DNA from: Thalassotalea piscium
GTDB taxonomy: Bacteria; Pseudomonadota; Gammaproteobacteria; Enterobacterales; Alteromonadaceae
Length of the DNA stretch: 64,000 nt
Reading direction: 5' to 3'
Assembly: GCF_030295935.1 (NCBI RefSeq)
Contig: NZ_AP027362.1
Location: 1,860,001 to 1,924,000, forward strand
This document shows positions 8,803 to 17,454 of this stretch, piece by piece. Below the pieces are notes generated by a model. It was given only the letters and a program-made list of their open reading frames with translations, was not told the DNA's origin and searched no databases. The position numbers were made by a program, and so were the translations under genes. Every line of letters starts with the position of its first letter. Position 1 is the stretch's first letter.

Positions 8803-9576
8803 ATGAATAAAAGACATCCAGAATCTAGAATACAGGTAATTGATAGAGCGGCATTATTACTTGATGCCTTATCTCGCTATAGCATGTCAGTTAAGTTAAA
8901 AGTACTAAGTGCTGATACAAATTTGGCACCTTCAACTGCTTTTCGCATATTACACTCATTGATAGATAATCACTTTGTTGAAAGAGATTGCTCAGGTAGA
9001 TATCGTTTGACTGGACGATTAATGCGTGCAAGCAATTATCAAATAGAAGGAGTTGACTATCGTAAAGTTGCAATGCCTTTCATGGATAAATTAAGAGATA
9101 AGTTTGGTGAAACCATTAATCTTACAGTACGAGAAGGCGATGTTATCATTTATCTTGAAAAATCGATTCCTAATAGAATGATGCATATACAACAAATTAT
9201 AGGTAGTCGTGCACCACTACACGTAACAGGCGTCGGAAAAATGATGTTAGGCCTAGAAGGTAGGCAGGGGATAGAGCGATATGCTCAGCGAACAAATTTA
9301 CCTTCTTATACGCGAAATACATACTCTACTTTAGAGAACTTAGCCGTTGAATGTAGCCGATCGATTAATCAAGGGTATGCTTTAGATAATGAAGAAGCAG
9401 AAATAGGCGTAGGATGTATAGGCGTTCTTCTATACGATAGGTATGGCGAAGTGGTTGCTGGTCTGTCAGTTTCTGCGCCAATTGAGCGGCGAAAAAACAC
9501 ATGGATCAAAGATATAGTTAAAACGGGTAAGCAAATATCAACAGCGCTAGGTTATATAGAAAGCCCAAAACCCTAA
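8803..9576 (+). CDS. IclR-family transcriptional regulator
   Basis: IclR-type regulator of 257 aa. The N-terminal winged helix-turn-helix covers roughly residues 10-75 (IQVIDRAALLLDAL... NLAPSTAFRILHSLIDNHFV). The C-terminal effector-binding domain covers ~80-250, with ITVREGDVIIYLEK-like and GVGCIGVLLYDR segments. An in-frame TTG at 8788 would add five residues; ATG 8803 is preferred although neither has a strong ribosome-binding site. It lies between the purine-degradation run and the transport/salvage genes. IclR proteins such as AllR control allantoin genes in E. coli, so a local regulatory role is plausible, but no effector can be read from the sequence. Confidence 0.85.
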   Translation: MNKRHPESRIQVIDRAALLLDALSRYSMSVKLKVLSADTNLAPSTAFRILHSLIDNHFVERDCSGRYRLTGRLMRASNYQIEGVDYRKVAMPFMDKLRDKFGETINLTVREGDVIIYLEKSIPNRMMHIQQIIGSRAPLHVTGVGKMMLGLEGRQGIERYAQRTNLPSYTRNTYSTLENLAVECSRSINQGYALDNEEAEIGVGCIGVLLYDRYGEVVAGLSVSAPIERRKNTWIKDIVKTGKQISTALGYIESPKP

Positions 9577-9730
9577 TAGATTGAAACCCTAAAAGCGAAT
9601 ACCTTTATAGCTGTTATTTCAGCCGTATTTACAAAGTAGATGTGAGCTCAAGCATGCGCGCTACAAGCATTAAAAAACAGCTTATTCACTTGCTGATTAA
9701 TCAACCTTTTGTTTACGTTCGTACTTTATG

Positions 9731-11335
9731 TTAAGAATTGTTTTTAATATAGGTCAACGCCTCTAATCTAGTATTAAATACATGATTTTCTGGTATATTT
9801 TTAAATAGATTTAACTTGTCAAAATCATTTCTTACCCGCTGACATACACTAGATAATAAAATTTCGCGTCCTTGCTTTTGATAGCTTAAAATAATTTCCT
9901 CAATAGCTATTGTACTAGTGATCCCAACGAATAAAGCATCAGTAAAATCGATCAGCAGTATTTTATTTTGATTAGCCCTTGTTACACTCTGCTTTAAACC
10001 TCTAGCAACTCCGAAACCAATAGGGCCAGAGATATTCAATATTAAGACACTGTCTTCAATTGATTCTAGCATTTGCTTTTCAGGTGCTGAAAGGTAATCA
10101 GCATCTTTTGCCGTAGATAAATTTATATTATCTAATTGGATTTCTGATAATCGTCGAATAGTAACAAGATTAGCAATAAAAACGCCGATCAATACGGCAG
10201 TAACTAAGTCAAAAACCACCGCCATAACCATGGTAGAGATCATTAGACATGCGCTGAATAACGGAACTTGATGAAGCCGTTTGAGAAAATTCCAATCAAT
10301 TATGCTAATGCCAACATGGGTAAGTATCGCCGCTAAAACAACCACTGGAATATAGGCAGTATATTCACCAGCCCATAACACAATTAATAGAATAAAAACT
10401 GCATGTAAAATGCCAGATAAGGGGGTTGTCCCGCCGGCCCTTAAATTTGTAACGGTACGCATTGTTGCACCACCACCAGGAAGCGCGCCGAAAAGCCCTG
10501 CGACAACATTACCAATACCTTGGCCAACTAACTCTTGGTCTGAGTCATGTAAATCATTACTGATACTATCAACTGTTAAAGAAGTCATTAATGAATCTAA
10601 GGTACTTAATGTGGCAAGTAATAAAGCGGATTTAATCATTTCGCTTGCTAAACTACTTTCCCATACGGGCATATTAAAATCAGGAAGTTCACTAGAGATA
10701 GCACCAACAACGGGGAGGTTAACTCCTGTTAAAATATAAAATACTGTAGCACCTATAACAACAATAATACTGGCTGGCACAATTTTGCTATATTTTTGTG
10801 GCCAAAAGAAAAGTACTAATAAACACATAGTGCCAAGAAACATAGTTGGATTTAGCAGCGAATTGATTGCTAAATTAACGTCATCAAGCGATACGCCAAA
10901 TAAGGGCTCTATTTGAGACAGAATAATTAATACACCAATTCCTGAAGTAAATCCTGATATCACCGGGTATGAAACCAAAATAAAGTACTTGCCTAACTTA
11001 AAGAATCCAAAAAGTATTTGTAATACCCCTGCCAAGCTGACAACAGTAAAGGCTAATGCAACACCGTTTTCAGGAAATTGAGCAATAAAACTAGTTAAAA
11101 TGGCTACCATAGCAACGGTTAAACCGGTATTAGGGCCAGAAATTTGTTGATTTGTGCCACCAAAAATTGAAGCGAATAAACCTGTTATTACTGCACAGTA
11201 AATACCCGCACTAGCACCAGCGCCAGAAGTAACGCCAAAAGCAAGTGCGAATGGGAGTGCAACAATAGTTGATGTAAGTGCGCCAAATATGTCGCCTTTA
11301 ATGGTATGTTTATTAAAATGTGATAAAGAAAGCAT
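9731..11335 (-). CDS. SulP/SLC26-family anion transporter with STAS domain
   Basis: Inner-membrane anion transporter of 534 aa. The first ~400 residues are hydrophobic with 12-14 predicted segments and the family features GVTSGAGASAGIYCAVITG, SGPNTGLTVA and LPGGGATMRTVTNLRAGG. The C-terminal ~110 residues form a STAS domain (SVLILNISGPIGFG... ILLIDFTDALFVGI). SulP proteins move sulfate, bicarbonate, oxalate, dicarboxylates or other anions, and the substrate cannot be decided from sequence. It is transcribed against the flanking purine genes and so has its own promoter in the 11336-11835 gap. The 154-bp gap before it (9577-9730) shows no clear feature. Confidence 0.9.
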   Translation of the reverse strand: MLSLSHFNKHTIKGDIFGALTSTIVALPFALAFGVTSGAGASAGIYCAVITGLFASIFGGTNQQISGPNTGLTVAMVAILTSFIAQFPENGVALAFTVVSLAGVLQILFGFFKLGKYFILVSYPVISGFTSGIGVLIILSQIEPLFGVSLDDVNLAINSLLNPTMFLGTMCLLVLFFWPQKYSKIVPASIIVVIGATVFYILTGVNLPVVGAISSELPDFNMPVWESSLASEMIKSALLLATLSTLDSLMTSLTVDSISNDLHDSDQELVGQGIGNVVAGLFGALPGGGATMRTVTNLRAGGTTPLSGILHAVFILLIVLWAGEYTAYIPVVVLAAILTHVGISIIDWNFLKRLHQVPLFSACLMISTMVMAVVFDLVTAVLIGVFIANLVTIRRLSEIQLDNINLSTAKDADYLSAPEKQMLESIEDSVLILNISGPIGFGVARGLKQSVTRANQNKILLIDFTDALFVGITSTIAIEEIILSYQKQGREILLSSVCQRVRNDFDKLNLFKNIPENHVFNTRLEALTYIKNNS

Positions 11336-11835
11336 AGCTACCTGATTGTTAAATTTTTAATGTACTTTTTTAATATTATTATCCGCTAAAATACCAGACT
11401 GATCTTACACCAAAATACAATTACTTGACACTATTGACAAGTTTTGATGTTTAAGTATAGGATTAAGGCGCTGAGCATAAAATAAACAAGCATAATTATA
11501 GATATATAAAACATAAATATAATTATAAAAACAAAATGTTAATAAAAACGTTGGTATATTATAACTCTAAACGATTTACCATAACTATCGCATCTCATAT
11601 TGGTTCCACAATGTGAACTTTGTATAGTGTTTTAGTTATTTACTTTGATTTTATTTATATTTTACTTGTATTTTATTTAATGCGTAAAAATGAAGGAGGG
11701 TTTTAACACAGCCTCTTTTTAATATCAGTACAGTCTTACTATCTGTATTAGTAGCAAGGCAACCTAATAGGTCAACCATTTAATAAAGATAAGAACAAAC
11801 GACCTTAATAATCAATTGATGAGAGAACTGTAGTT
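11336..11835. promoter_or_regulatory. Divergent intergenic region between SulP and purine permease genes
   Basis: 500 bp, very AT-rich, without a coding frame. It must hold promoters for both flanking genes. Two symmetrical patches are visible: ACTTG...CAAGT at 11422-11441, and CACAATGTGAA at 11607-11617. The second is shared with the perfect palindrome in front of hpt (14027-14041). No purine-riboswitch core was recognised. A GAGAG ribosome-binding site (11821-11825) precedes the permease start. Confidence 0.4.
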
Positions 11836-13260
11836 ATGGAACAAGTTACCAAGAAAGGGGAAGGGCTAGGTTTAATAGAACGATTTTTTAAGCTGTCCGA
11901 ACATCGAACAAATATTAAAACCGAATTAATGGCAGGTCTGACTACTTTTGTGACCATGTCCTACATTATGTTTTTAAATCCTATAATTATGTCGAAAACA
12001 GGTATGCCTTTTGATGGCCTATTTCTAGCGACATGCTTAGGAGCTGCAATAGCTACCATTATGATGGGGCTTTATGCTAATTGGCCAGTTGGACTGGCAC
12101 CGGGTATGGGATTAAATGCTTTTTTTACCTTCTCAGTTGTTGGAGGTATGGGCTATAGTTGGCAAGTCGCCCTCGGTGCAGTATTTCTGTCAGGGGTAAT
12201 TTTTGTTTTTATGAGTGTTACAAAGCTTCGTGAGTGGATGTTAGACAGTATTCCCCTCAGCTTAAGACTTGCTATGACTGCAGGGGTCGGATTGTTTTTA
12301 GGCTTTCTTGGATTACGTTTCACAGGTATTGTTGTGCCTGATCCTGACAACGTAGTCGCACTTGCAGATCTCACTCACTTTGGTTTTGGCGACTTCGGCG
12401 CAGAAGCACCAGCACTGGGCTTTTTAAGCTTTTTGTTAATATCTGTATTAAGTTACCGCAAAGTATTTGGTGCCGTTATTATTGGTATTGCTGCCACAAC
12501 GTTTATCGCATTTGCAATGACGTGGGTACTGCCCACCGAATTTTTTGTGGTTGCTGAAAGTGCTAAGTCATTTGCTCCTGCTACTGGTTTTGTTAGCTAC
12601 AATGGTATGCTTGCTATACCTAATTTTTCTGCCTTAGAGCCAATTTTTTGGAAAGCAGATATCGTTGGTGCTTTAGAAGTTGCATTAATTCCGGTAATTG
12701 TTACCTTTCTATTTGTAAATATTTTTGACACTGCAGGTACATTAATGGGAGTTGCCGAGCGTGCTAAACTTCAAGATGAAAATGGAAAAATTAAAGGTTT
12801 AGGTAAATCATTAAAAGCCGACTCTGTATCATCTGTCATTGGCACAGCGTTTGGCTGTCCTCCTGTTACTTCGTACGTTGAATCTGCTGCTGGTGTTGCT
12901 GTTGGTGGAAGAACAGGTTTAACAGCAATTACTATCGGTCTTTTATTTCTTGCCGGTATGTTCTTTCTACCACTTGCACAAATGTTACCCGGGTTTGCCG
13001 TTGACGGAGCGCTTATTTATGTAGCAATGTTGATGATGAGCTCGCTTAAAGCATTAAACTGGGATGATTTAACTGAATTTGCTCCTGCGATTGCTACCAC
13101 GGTCATGATGGCATTTACATTTTCTATTGCTAACGGTATCGCTTTTGGTTTTATTACCTACACAGTATTGAAAGTAGGTGCTGGTAAGTCTAATGAAATA
13201 TCTGGCGGTGTATGGGCGCTTACCGCTCTGTTCGTTGCTAAGTTTATGTTCTTAGGTTAG
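11836..13260 (+). CDS. NCS2-family (AzgA-type) purine permease
   Basis: Hydrophobic 474-aa transporter of the AzgA/PbuG branch of nucleobase-cation symporters, predicted to import adenine, guanine or hypoxanthine across the inner membrane. Branch signatures are TELMAGLTTFVTMSYIMFLNP near residue 30, GLAPGMGLNAFF (~88-99), VNIFDTAGTLMGVAE (~294-308) and TSYVESAAGVAVGGRTGLTA (~345-364). The window also encodes a Tsx-like outer-membrane channel, Hpt and guanine deaminase, so imported bases can be salvaged or degraded. A hairpin terminator follows immediately, so the gene is probably monocistronic. Confidence 0.92.
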   Translation: MEQVTKKGEGLGLIERFFKLSEHRTNIKTELMAGLTTFVTMSYIMFLNPIIMSKTGMPFDGLFLATCLGAAIATIMMGLYANWPVGLAPGMGLNAFFTFSVVGGMGYSWQVALGAVFLSGVIFVFMSVTKLREWMLDSIPLSLRLAMTAGVGLFLGFLGLRFTGIVVPDPDNVVALADLTHFGFGDFGAEAPALGFLSFLLISVLSYRKVFGAVIIGIAATTFIAFAMTWVLPTEFFVVAESAKSFAPATGFVSYNGMLAIPNFSALEPIFWKADIVGALEVALIPVIVTFLFVNIFDTAGTLMGVAERAKLQDENGKIKGLGKSLKADSVSSVIGTAFGCPPVTSYVESAAGVAVGGRTGLTAITIGLLFLAGMFFLPLAQMLPGFAVDGALIYVAMLMMSSLKALNWDDLTEFAPAIATTVMMAFTFSIANGIAFGFITYTVLKVGAGKSNEISGGVWALTALFVAKFMFLG

Positions 13261-13294
13261 CTAATAGGCTGAACCTTATAAACGCGCTATTGTT

Positions 13295-13320
13295 AAAGCC
13301 TTTCATCAGAAAGGCTTTTT
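13295..13320 (+). terminator. Rho-independent terminator after the NCS2 permease
   Basis: AAAGCCTTTC, a four-base loop and GAAAGGCTTT, followed by a T run, 35 bp after the permease stop. Confidence 0.85.
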
Positions 13321-13386
13321 TATTTAAATATAAGAACAAGCCTTATTGATTGGCTACCAGTATAATTTGGGTTAAAAATAATAAAG

Positions 13387-13411
13387 GCTGGCAAGCTTAA
13401 CGCTTGCCAGC
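13387..13411 (-). terminator. Hairpin downstream of hpt
   Basis: Perfect 10-bp stem GCTGGCAAGC / GCTTGCCAGC with a 5-base loop. Read on the minus strand it is followed by a T-rich stretch, so it is a likely terminator for hpt and the upstream aminotransferase. Confidence 0.7.
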
Positions 13412-13453
13412 TAATATACTTCATACAGTCTGTATACTTTACCGATGATATGC

Positions 13454-14011
13454 TTAATCTGCACTAGGAGGTGTTGGATCTTCTTCAATTGGAACAACCT
13501 TTCCAATATAGGGAAGATGGCGATATTGTTGAGCATAATCTATCCCGACACCTACAACAAATTCATCGGGAATAACAAAGCCTACCCACTTTACGTCTAC
13601 GTGTTGTTCACGTCGAGTTGGTTTGTCTAATAGAGTGCAAATCTGTATAGAATTCGGTGCACGTAGATTTAATATTTGCAAGACTTTACTTAAGGTATTA
13701 CCGGTATCAATAATATCTTCAACGAGTAATACGTCTTTACCTTCAATATTGTCATCTAAATCTTTCAGTATATGAACATCTCTAGAGCTTTCCATATTAT
13801 TCCCGTAGCTAGAAGCAGTGAGAAAATCTACACTGTGACCCACTTCTATAACTCGTGCCAAGTCAGCCATAAAAACAAACGAGCCTCTTAATAGACCAAC
13901 CATTACCAAATTTTCGCTGTCTTGATAATGGGCTGATATTTCTTTACCGAGTTGAGCTACTCTTTCTTTAATGGTTTGTTCTGAGATCATTACCTCAATT
14001 TTGTGCTTCAT
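13454..14011 (-). CDS. hpt: Hypoxanthine phosphoribosyltransferase
   Basis: Purine salvage enzyme (185 aa) that joins hypoxanthine (and guanine) to PRPP to give IMP or GMP. The PRPP-binding motif [14 protein letters not shown] lies near residues 95-108, and the C-terminal [18 protein letters not shown] matches the family. The N terminus MKHKIEVMI mirrors E. coli Hpt, which supports the first ATG over the internal one seven codons later. A perfect 15-bp palindrome lies 16-30 nt upstream of the start, well placed for an operator. The gene is 59 bp downstream of the aminotransferase on the same strand. Confidence 0.95.
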   Translation of the reverse strand: MKHKIEVMISEQTIKERVAQLGKEISAHYQDSENLVMVGLLRGSFVFMADLARVIEVGHSVDFLTASSYGNNMESSRDVHILKDLDDNIEGKDVLLVEDIIDTGNTLSKVLQILNLRAPNSIQICTLLDKPTRREQHVDVKWVGFVIPDEFVVGVGIDYAQQYRHLPYIGKVVPIEEDPTPPSAD

Positions 14012-14026
14012 AATTACTTCTTTTTA

Positions 14027-14041
14027 TTTCACAATGTGAAA
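14027..14041. promoter_or_regulatory. Perfect palindrome upstream of hpt, candidate operator
   Basis: TTTCACAATGTGAAA: seven-base arms around one central base, in the 59-bp gap between the aminotransferase and hpt. Eleven of its bases (CACAATGTGAA) recur upstream of the purine permease at 11607-11617, which suggests a shared purine-linked regulator. The protein that binds it is unknown. Confidence 0.5.
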
Positions 14042-14070
14042 ACTGTTATATGATTGAATTAGCGATAAGC

Positions 14071-15192
14071 TTATTGGTTTAATGCATCTTCAAGTGCAGT
14101 TAAACATAATGCAACATTTTCGCTTCTTGCGGCATAACCCATTAGACCTATTCGCCATGCTTTGCCTGCAAAATCGCCTAAACCTGCGCCAATTTCTAGG
14201 TTGTAATGATTAAGTAAATAGTTTCTAACTTTAACATCGTCTACGCCATCTGGAATATAAATAGCATTTAACTGTGGTAAGCGCTCTTCCTTTGGTACGA
14301 TAAACTTTATACCAAGCTTTTCAAGGCCTCTAGCTAAGTCTTCATGTTGTGCTTTATGACGATCCCAGCTATTTTCTAGGCCTTCATTATGCAAATGAAG
14401 TAATGATTCATGTAACGCATATAATGAGTTTACAGGTGCTGTGTGATGGTAGCTACGCTTGCCTTCACCAGACCAATAGCTCATCACTAAAGATTGATCT
14501 AAAAACCAGCTTTGAACTAATGTTTTTCGGTTTTTAATAACACTTACTGCTTTTTCACTAAATGAAAGTGGTGATAAACCAGGTACACAAGATAAACACT
14601 TTTGTGAACCTGAATAGATTGCATCAATTCCCCATTCATCTACTCTAAGCTCAATACCGCCAAGTGATGTAACTGCATCAACAATAGATAAACAGTCATG
14701 TTTATGGGCAAGTGCGCAAAGTGTTTTTGCATCTGAAACTGCTCCAGTTGCTGTTTCTGCATGAACAAATGCAACAAACTTTGCATCGGGATTATCAATA
14801 AGAGCTTGCTCAACTTTGTCAATTTCAACCGCTCGACCCCAAGTTGTGTCTACTATTATTGGTTCGGCATCTACACGAATAACATTTTGAACCATACGGT
14901 CGCCAAAAACGCCATTGCGACAAACAATTACTTTATCTCCCGGCTCAACTAAATTCACAAAACAAGCCTCCATGCCCGCTGAACCTGGTGCAGACAATGC
15001 GATTGTAAACTCATTTTTTGTTTGAAATGCGTACTGTAGTAAAGCTTTTACTTCATCCATCATGCCAATAAACAATGGATCTAAGTGACCTACAATAGGT
15101 CTTGATAAAGATGATAAAACTTGTGGGCTAATGTCCGATGGACCAGGTCCCATTAATATTCGTCTTGGTGGGTTAAAAGATTGAAAGCTCAT
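14071..15192 (-). CDS. pucG: PucG-like class V aminotransferase ((S)-ureidoglycine-glyoxylate type)
   Basis: PLP enzyme of 373 aa in the alanine-glyoxylate/serine-pyruvate aminotransferase group. GPGPSD is at ~15-20, SAPGSAGMEA at ~67-76, HAETATG at ~144-150, and the PLP-binding lysine is K198 in SGSQKCLS. In purine-degrading bacteria the closest relatives (PucG/UGXT) transfer the amino group of ureidoglycine to glyoxylate, giving oxalurate and glycine. Assignment to that reaction here rests on the purine context; a general alanine/serine-glyoxylate aminotransferase is the alternative. It is transcribed toward hpt. Confidence 0.8.
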   Translation of the reverse strand: MSFQSFNPPRRILMGPGPSDISPQVLSSLSRPIVGHLDPLFIGMMDEVKALLQYAFQTKNEFTIALSAPGSAGMEACFVNLVEPGDKVIVCRNGVFGDRMVQNVIRVDAEPIIVDTTWGRAVEIDKVEQALIDNPDAKFVAFVHAETATGAVSDAKTLCALAHKHDCLSIVDAVTSLGGIELRVDEWGIDAIYSGSQKCLSCVPGLSPLSFSEKAVSVIKNRKTLVQSWFLDQSLVMSYWSGEGKRSYHHTAPVNSLYALHESLLHLHNEGLENSWDRHKAQHEDLARGLEKLGIKFIVPKEERLPQLNAIYIPDGVDDVKVRNYLLNHYNLEIGAGLGDFAGKAWRIGLMGYAARSENVALCLTALEDALNQ

Positions 15193-15476
15193 TATTTTTT
15201 ACCTTACAAAGTTAAAGTTTAGTTAGTTTTACAACTAGTAACAAACCCTATCAGAGGTGTCAACAAATGTTGTTTTCCAAGTTTTCTCTTTTTCTGTAAG
15301 TTTATTCTGATGCTTAAAATAAAAGTTGACAGTGATGTCAGGATTTGCAATTTTACATTGATGGGAAAAACAAAGTTACTTAGTCGTGTTTGCTCATTTT
15401 AAAGACAAGCATAAATTAATAACAATTATGATAATAATTTTTATAACAACATAAATAAAGTAAGTAAGGGTATTAT

Positions 15477-16316
15477 ATGAGTATTAAAAACACGTTAAAT
15501 GCTGCAGCTATTAGTGCTGTAGTAGTAACTGCAGGGATCAGCAACTTGGCTCAAGCAGAAACTTGGAGCACTACTGAAGTACAATTACAAGCGTTTGGTG
15601 AATTAGAGCGAGTTGGCACTGGTGGTACTGCCGATACAACCATTATTACTTTTCAGCATGCAGGTGGTTGGGAGTATGGTGATAACTTTTTCTTTATCGA
15701 CCATTCGCGCTATAGCGTTAATGATGATGCAAACTTTCCTGTTACTGATAGCAGTGAACTTTATGGAGAATGGTATTCGCACTTTAGCCTTGGCGCGATT
15801 ACGGGTAATAAAATAGCATTTGGCCCAGTAAAAGATATAGGTTTGGTCGCTGGTGCGAACTTTTCACCTGAAGTTAATAGTGTTTGGGTATTACCGGGTG
15901 TTAGGTTTTCATTAGATCTAACTGGTTTTGCTTTTGCTCAAGTTGATGTAACAAGTTATATACATCAAGGTGGTGGAAGCGCAGACTCTTCAGTATTTAC
16001 GGTTGTTGATGAAGATACTAGTTTTATGATTGATTTTGCTTGGGCTTACCCGTTTAAAGTAGGCTCAACAAGCTGGAGTATTGAAGGTCACTTAGAATAT
16101 ATTGATGGTCGCACTCAAACGAACAATTTTGGTACAACTGAACTTGAATCCTGGATTTTATTCCAACCCCAAGTGCGTTTAGATTTAGGTGAAGTGTTAG
16201 GTAATAAAGCTGGTAGATTATTTGTAGGTATAGAATATCAGTACTGGAAAAATAAACTAGGAGAGAAAGGTACTAATGATAATGCAGCACAGTTTTTAGC
16301 CGTATGGCGTTTCTAA
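15477..16316 (+). CDS. Tsx/OmpK-like nucleoside-specific outer-membrane channel
   Basis: 279-aa outer-membrane beta-barrel. The N-terminal ~27 residues form a signal peptide ending AQA before ETW. The mature part alternates short aromatic-rich strands and ends in WRF, the terminal aromatic typical of BAM-assembled barrels. Segments such as TTIITFQHAGGWEYGDNFFFIDH and GPVKDIGLVAGANF resemble the Tsx/OmpK family, whose E. coli member passes nucleosides. Beside a purine permease and purine enzymes, a role in nucleoside or nucleobase entry is likely. The start is preceded by TAAGGG. The 284-bp upstream gap is AT-rich and holds its promoter and that of the divergent aminotransferase. Confidence 0.8.
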   Translation: MSIKNTLNAAAISAVVVTAGISNLAQAETWSTTEVQLQAFGELERVGTGGTADTTIITFQHAGGWEYGDNFFFIDHSRYSVNDDANFPVTDSSELYGEWYSHFSLGAITGNKIAFGPVKDIGLVAGANFSPEVNSVWVLPGVRFSLDLTGFAFAQVDVTSYIHQGGGSADSSVFTVVDEDTSFMIDFAWAYPFKVGSTSWSIEGHLEYIDGRTQTNNFGTTELESWILFQPQVRLDLGEVLGNKAGRLFVGIEYQYWKNKLGEKGTNDNAAQFLAVWRF

Positions 16317-16398
16317 TTTACACTGAATATACCCACTCCACTTGTTGGATGGGCAGAGTTTTTTAAACAAGAAACTTCAAGTATTAATATTTTTGTTT

Positions 16399-16434
16399 AA
16401 AGGTAGCTGTTGCTAAAATTCAGCTACCTTTTTT
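16399..16434 (+). terminator. Rho-independent terminator after the Tsx-like channel
   Basis: AAAGGTAGCTG and CAGCTACCTTTTTT pair around a 10-base loop, 83 bp after the stop. The following 300 bp (16435-16737) show no gene; they hold the promoter of the stress protein gene. Confidence 0.85.
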
Positions 16435-16737
16435 AATCGTTTGACTTTTTTCCGAGATAGATAAAGTGTTATTAACCGGCTATTTTTATAAAATAACAGA
16501 GATTATCAGTGTGTTAATGGTCTGCAGCTAGCTATTATTGCTTTTAAGCAACTCTAATTTAACTCCGTTTTAAATATTATTTTCCTATAGCGTTGTCTAA
16601 ATGTTGTTCGGGTTATTGATTTAGCTCAAGTGAAGGTGAATCAAATCTTTAAATCAGTTTTTACGTTAGCTATTATCATGTAAGCGTGTATTATATTTCT
16701 ATATTGTTTAGTAAAATCATTTATTAAGGAAGTTATC

Positions 16738-17175
16738 ATGGCAAAGCAGTTATATGTAGTTGGTGTAGATGGCAGTGAATGGAGTAAAAGGGCAGTTAAT
16801 CGAGCTATTTCATTAGCCGCTGAAACTGGCGCAGATGTTAACCTAGTTTATGCGTATGAGTATACTTCTGGTAATCCTTTGGCCACTAAGGGAATTATTC
16901 CAGATAGCGTAGATAAAGTAGCAGAAGAAAAGAACATCATTGACACCATACTTCAACCTATGGTTGAAAGTGCCGCTACCCCAAGTGTAAAGGCTAGTTG
17001 TGTTGTATTATGGGGTGAGCCGGTAGAAAAAATTCATTACTATGTTAAAGAGACAAAAGCATCAATGCTTTTTGTTGGTAGAAGAGGGCGCTCACGAATA
17101 GCAGACTTAGTGTTAGGTAGCGTTGCTAATAAACTTGCACATTATAGTGGCATACCGGTTGTTTTAGTCCCTTAA
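16738..17175 (+). CDS. Universal stress protein (UspA family)
   Basis: Single-domain Usp of 145 aa. It begins with the beta-strand YVVGVDGSEWSKRAVNRAI and ends with the nucleotide-binding motif GRRGRSRIADLVLGSVANKLAHYSGIPVVLVP, the G-2x-G-9x-G(S) pattern of ATP-binding Usps. Usps modulate survival under stress; no specific partner can be named. The start has a good AAGGAAG site. The gene stands alone between two terminators. Confidence 0.9.
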   Translation: MAKQLYVVGVDGSEWSKRAVNRAISLAAETGADVNLVYAYEYTSGNPLATKGIIPDSVDKVAEEKNIIDTILQPMVESAATPSVKASCVVLWGEPVEKIHYYVKETKASMLFVGRRGRSRIADLVLGSVANKLAHYSGIPVVLVP

Positions 17176-17251
17176 TTAAAACATAGAAAATTATCTTACT
17201 TGATTACTTTTTAGTGCTACACCGCTATAAATTGAAGGTTATCAGGTATTA

Positions 17252-17276
17252 GGGCTATTCATTCGAATAGCCCTTT
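17252..17276 (+). terminator. Rho-independent terminator after usp
   Basis: GGGCTATTC, loop ATTC, GAATAGCCC and TTTTT. Confidence 0.88.
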
Positions 17277-17454
17277 TTGTTGTATATAATATGGTATTAA
17301 TTATTTTTTGACATAAACTTTGTTCGATTATTCATGGAATTAATACCGACTATCACCAATACTGTATTAGTCTAATAAGTCGTGATCGATTAGCTTAAGA
17401 ATTAAGTTCGGGCTATTCGCTCTACGTATTGTCGCAATAAAAGAGGCCGCTATT

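Noticed and set aside
10410-10739. 109-codon frame on the plus strand opposite the SulP gene
   Set aside because: It is a shadow of the well-supported transporter gene, with proline/serine-rich low-complexity sequence.
11336-11835. Purine riboswitch before the permease
   Set aside because: No conserved three-way-junction loops of the purine aptamer could be identified on either strand.
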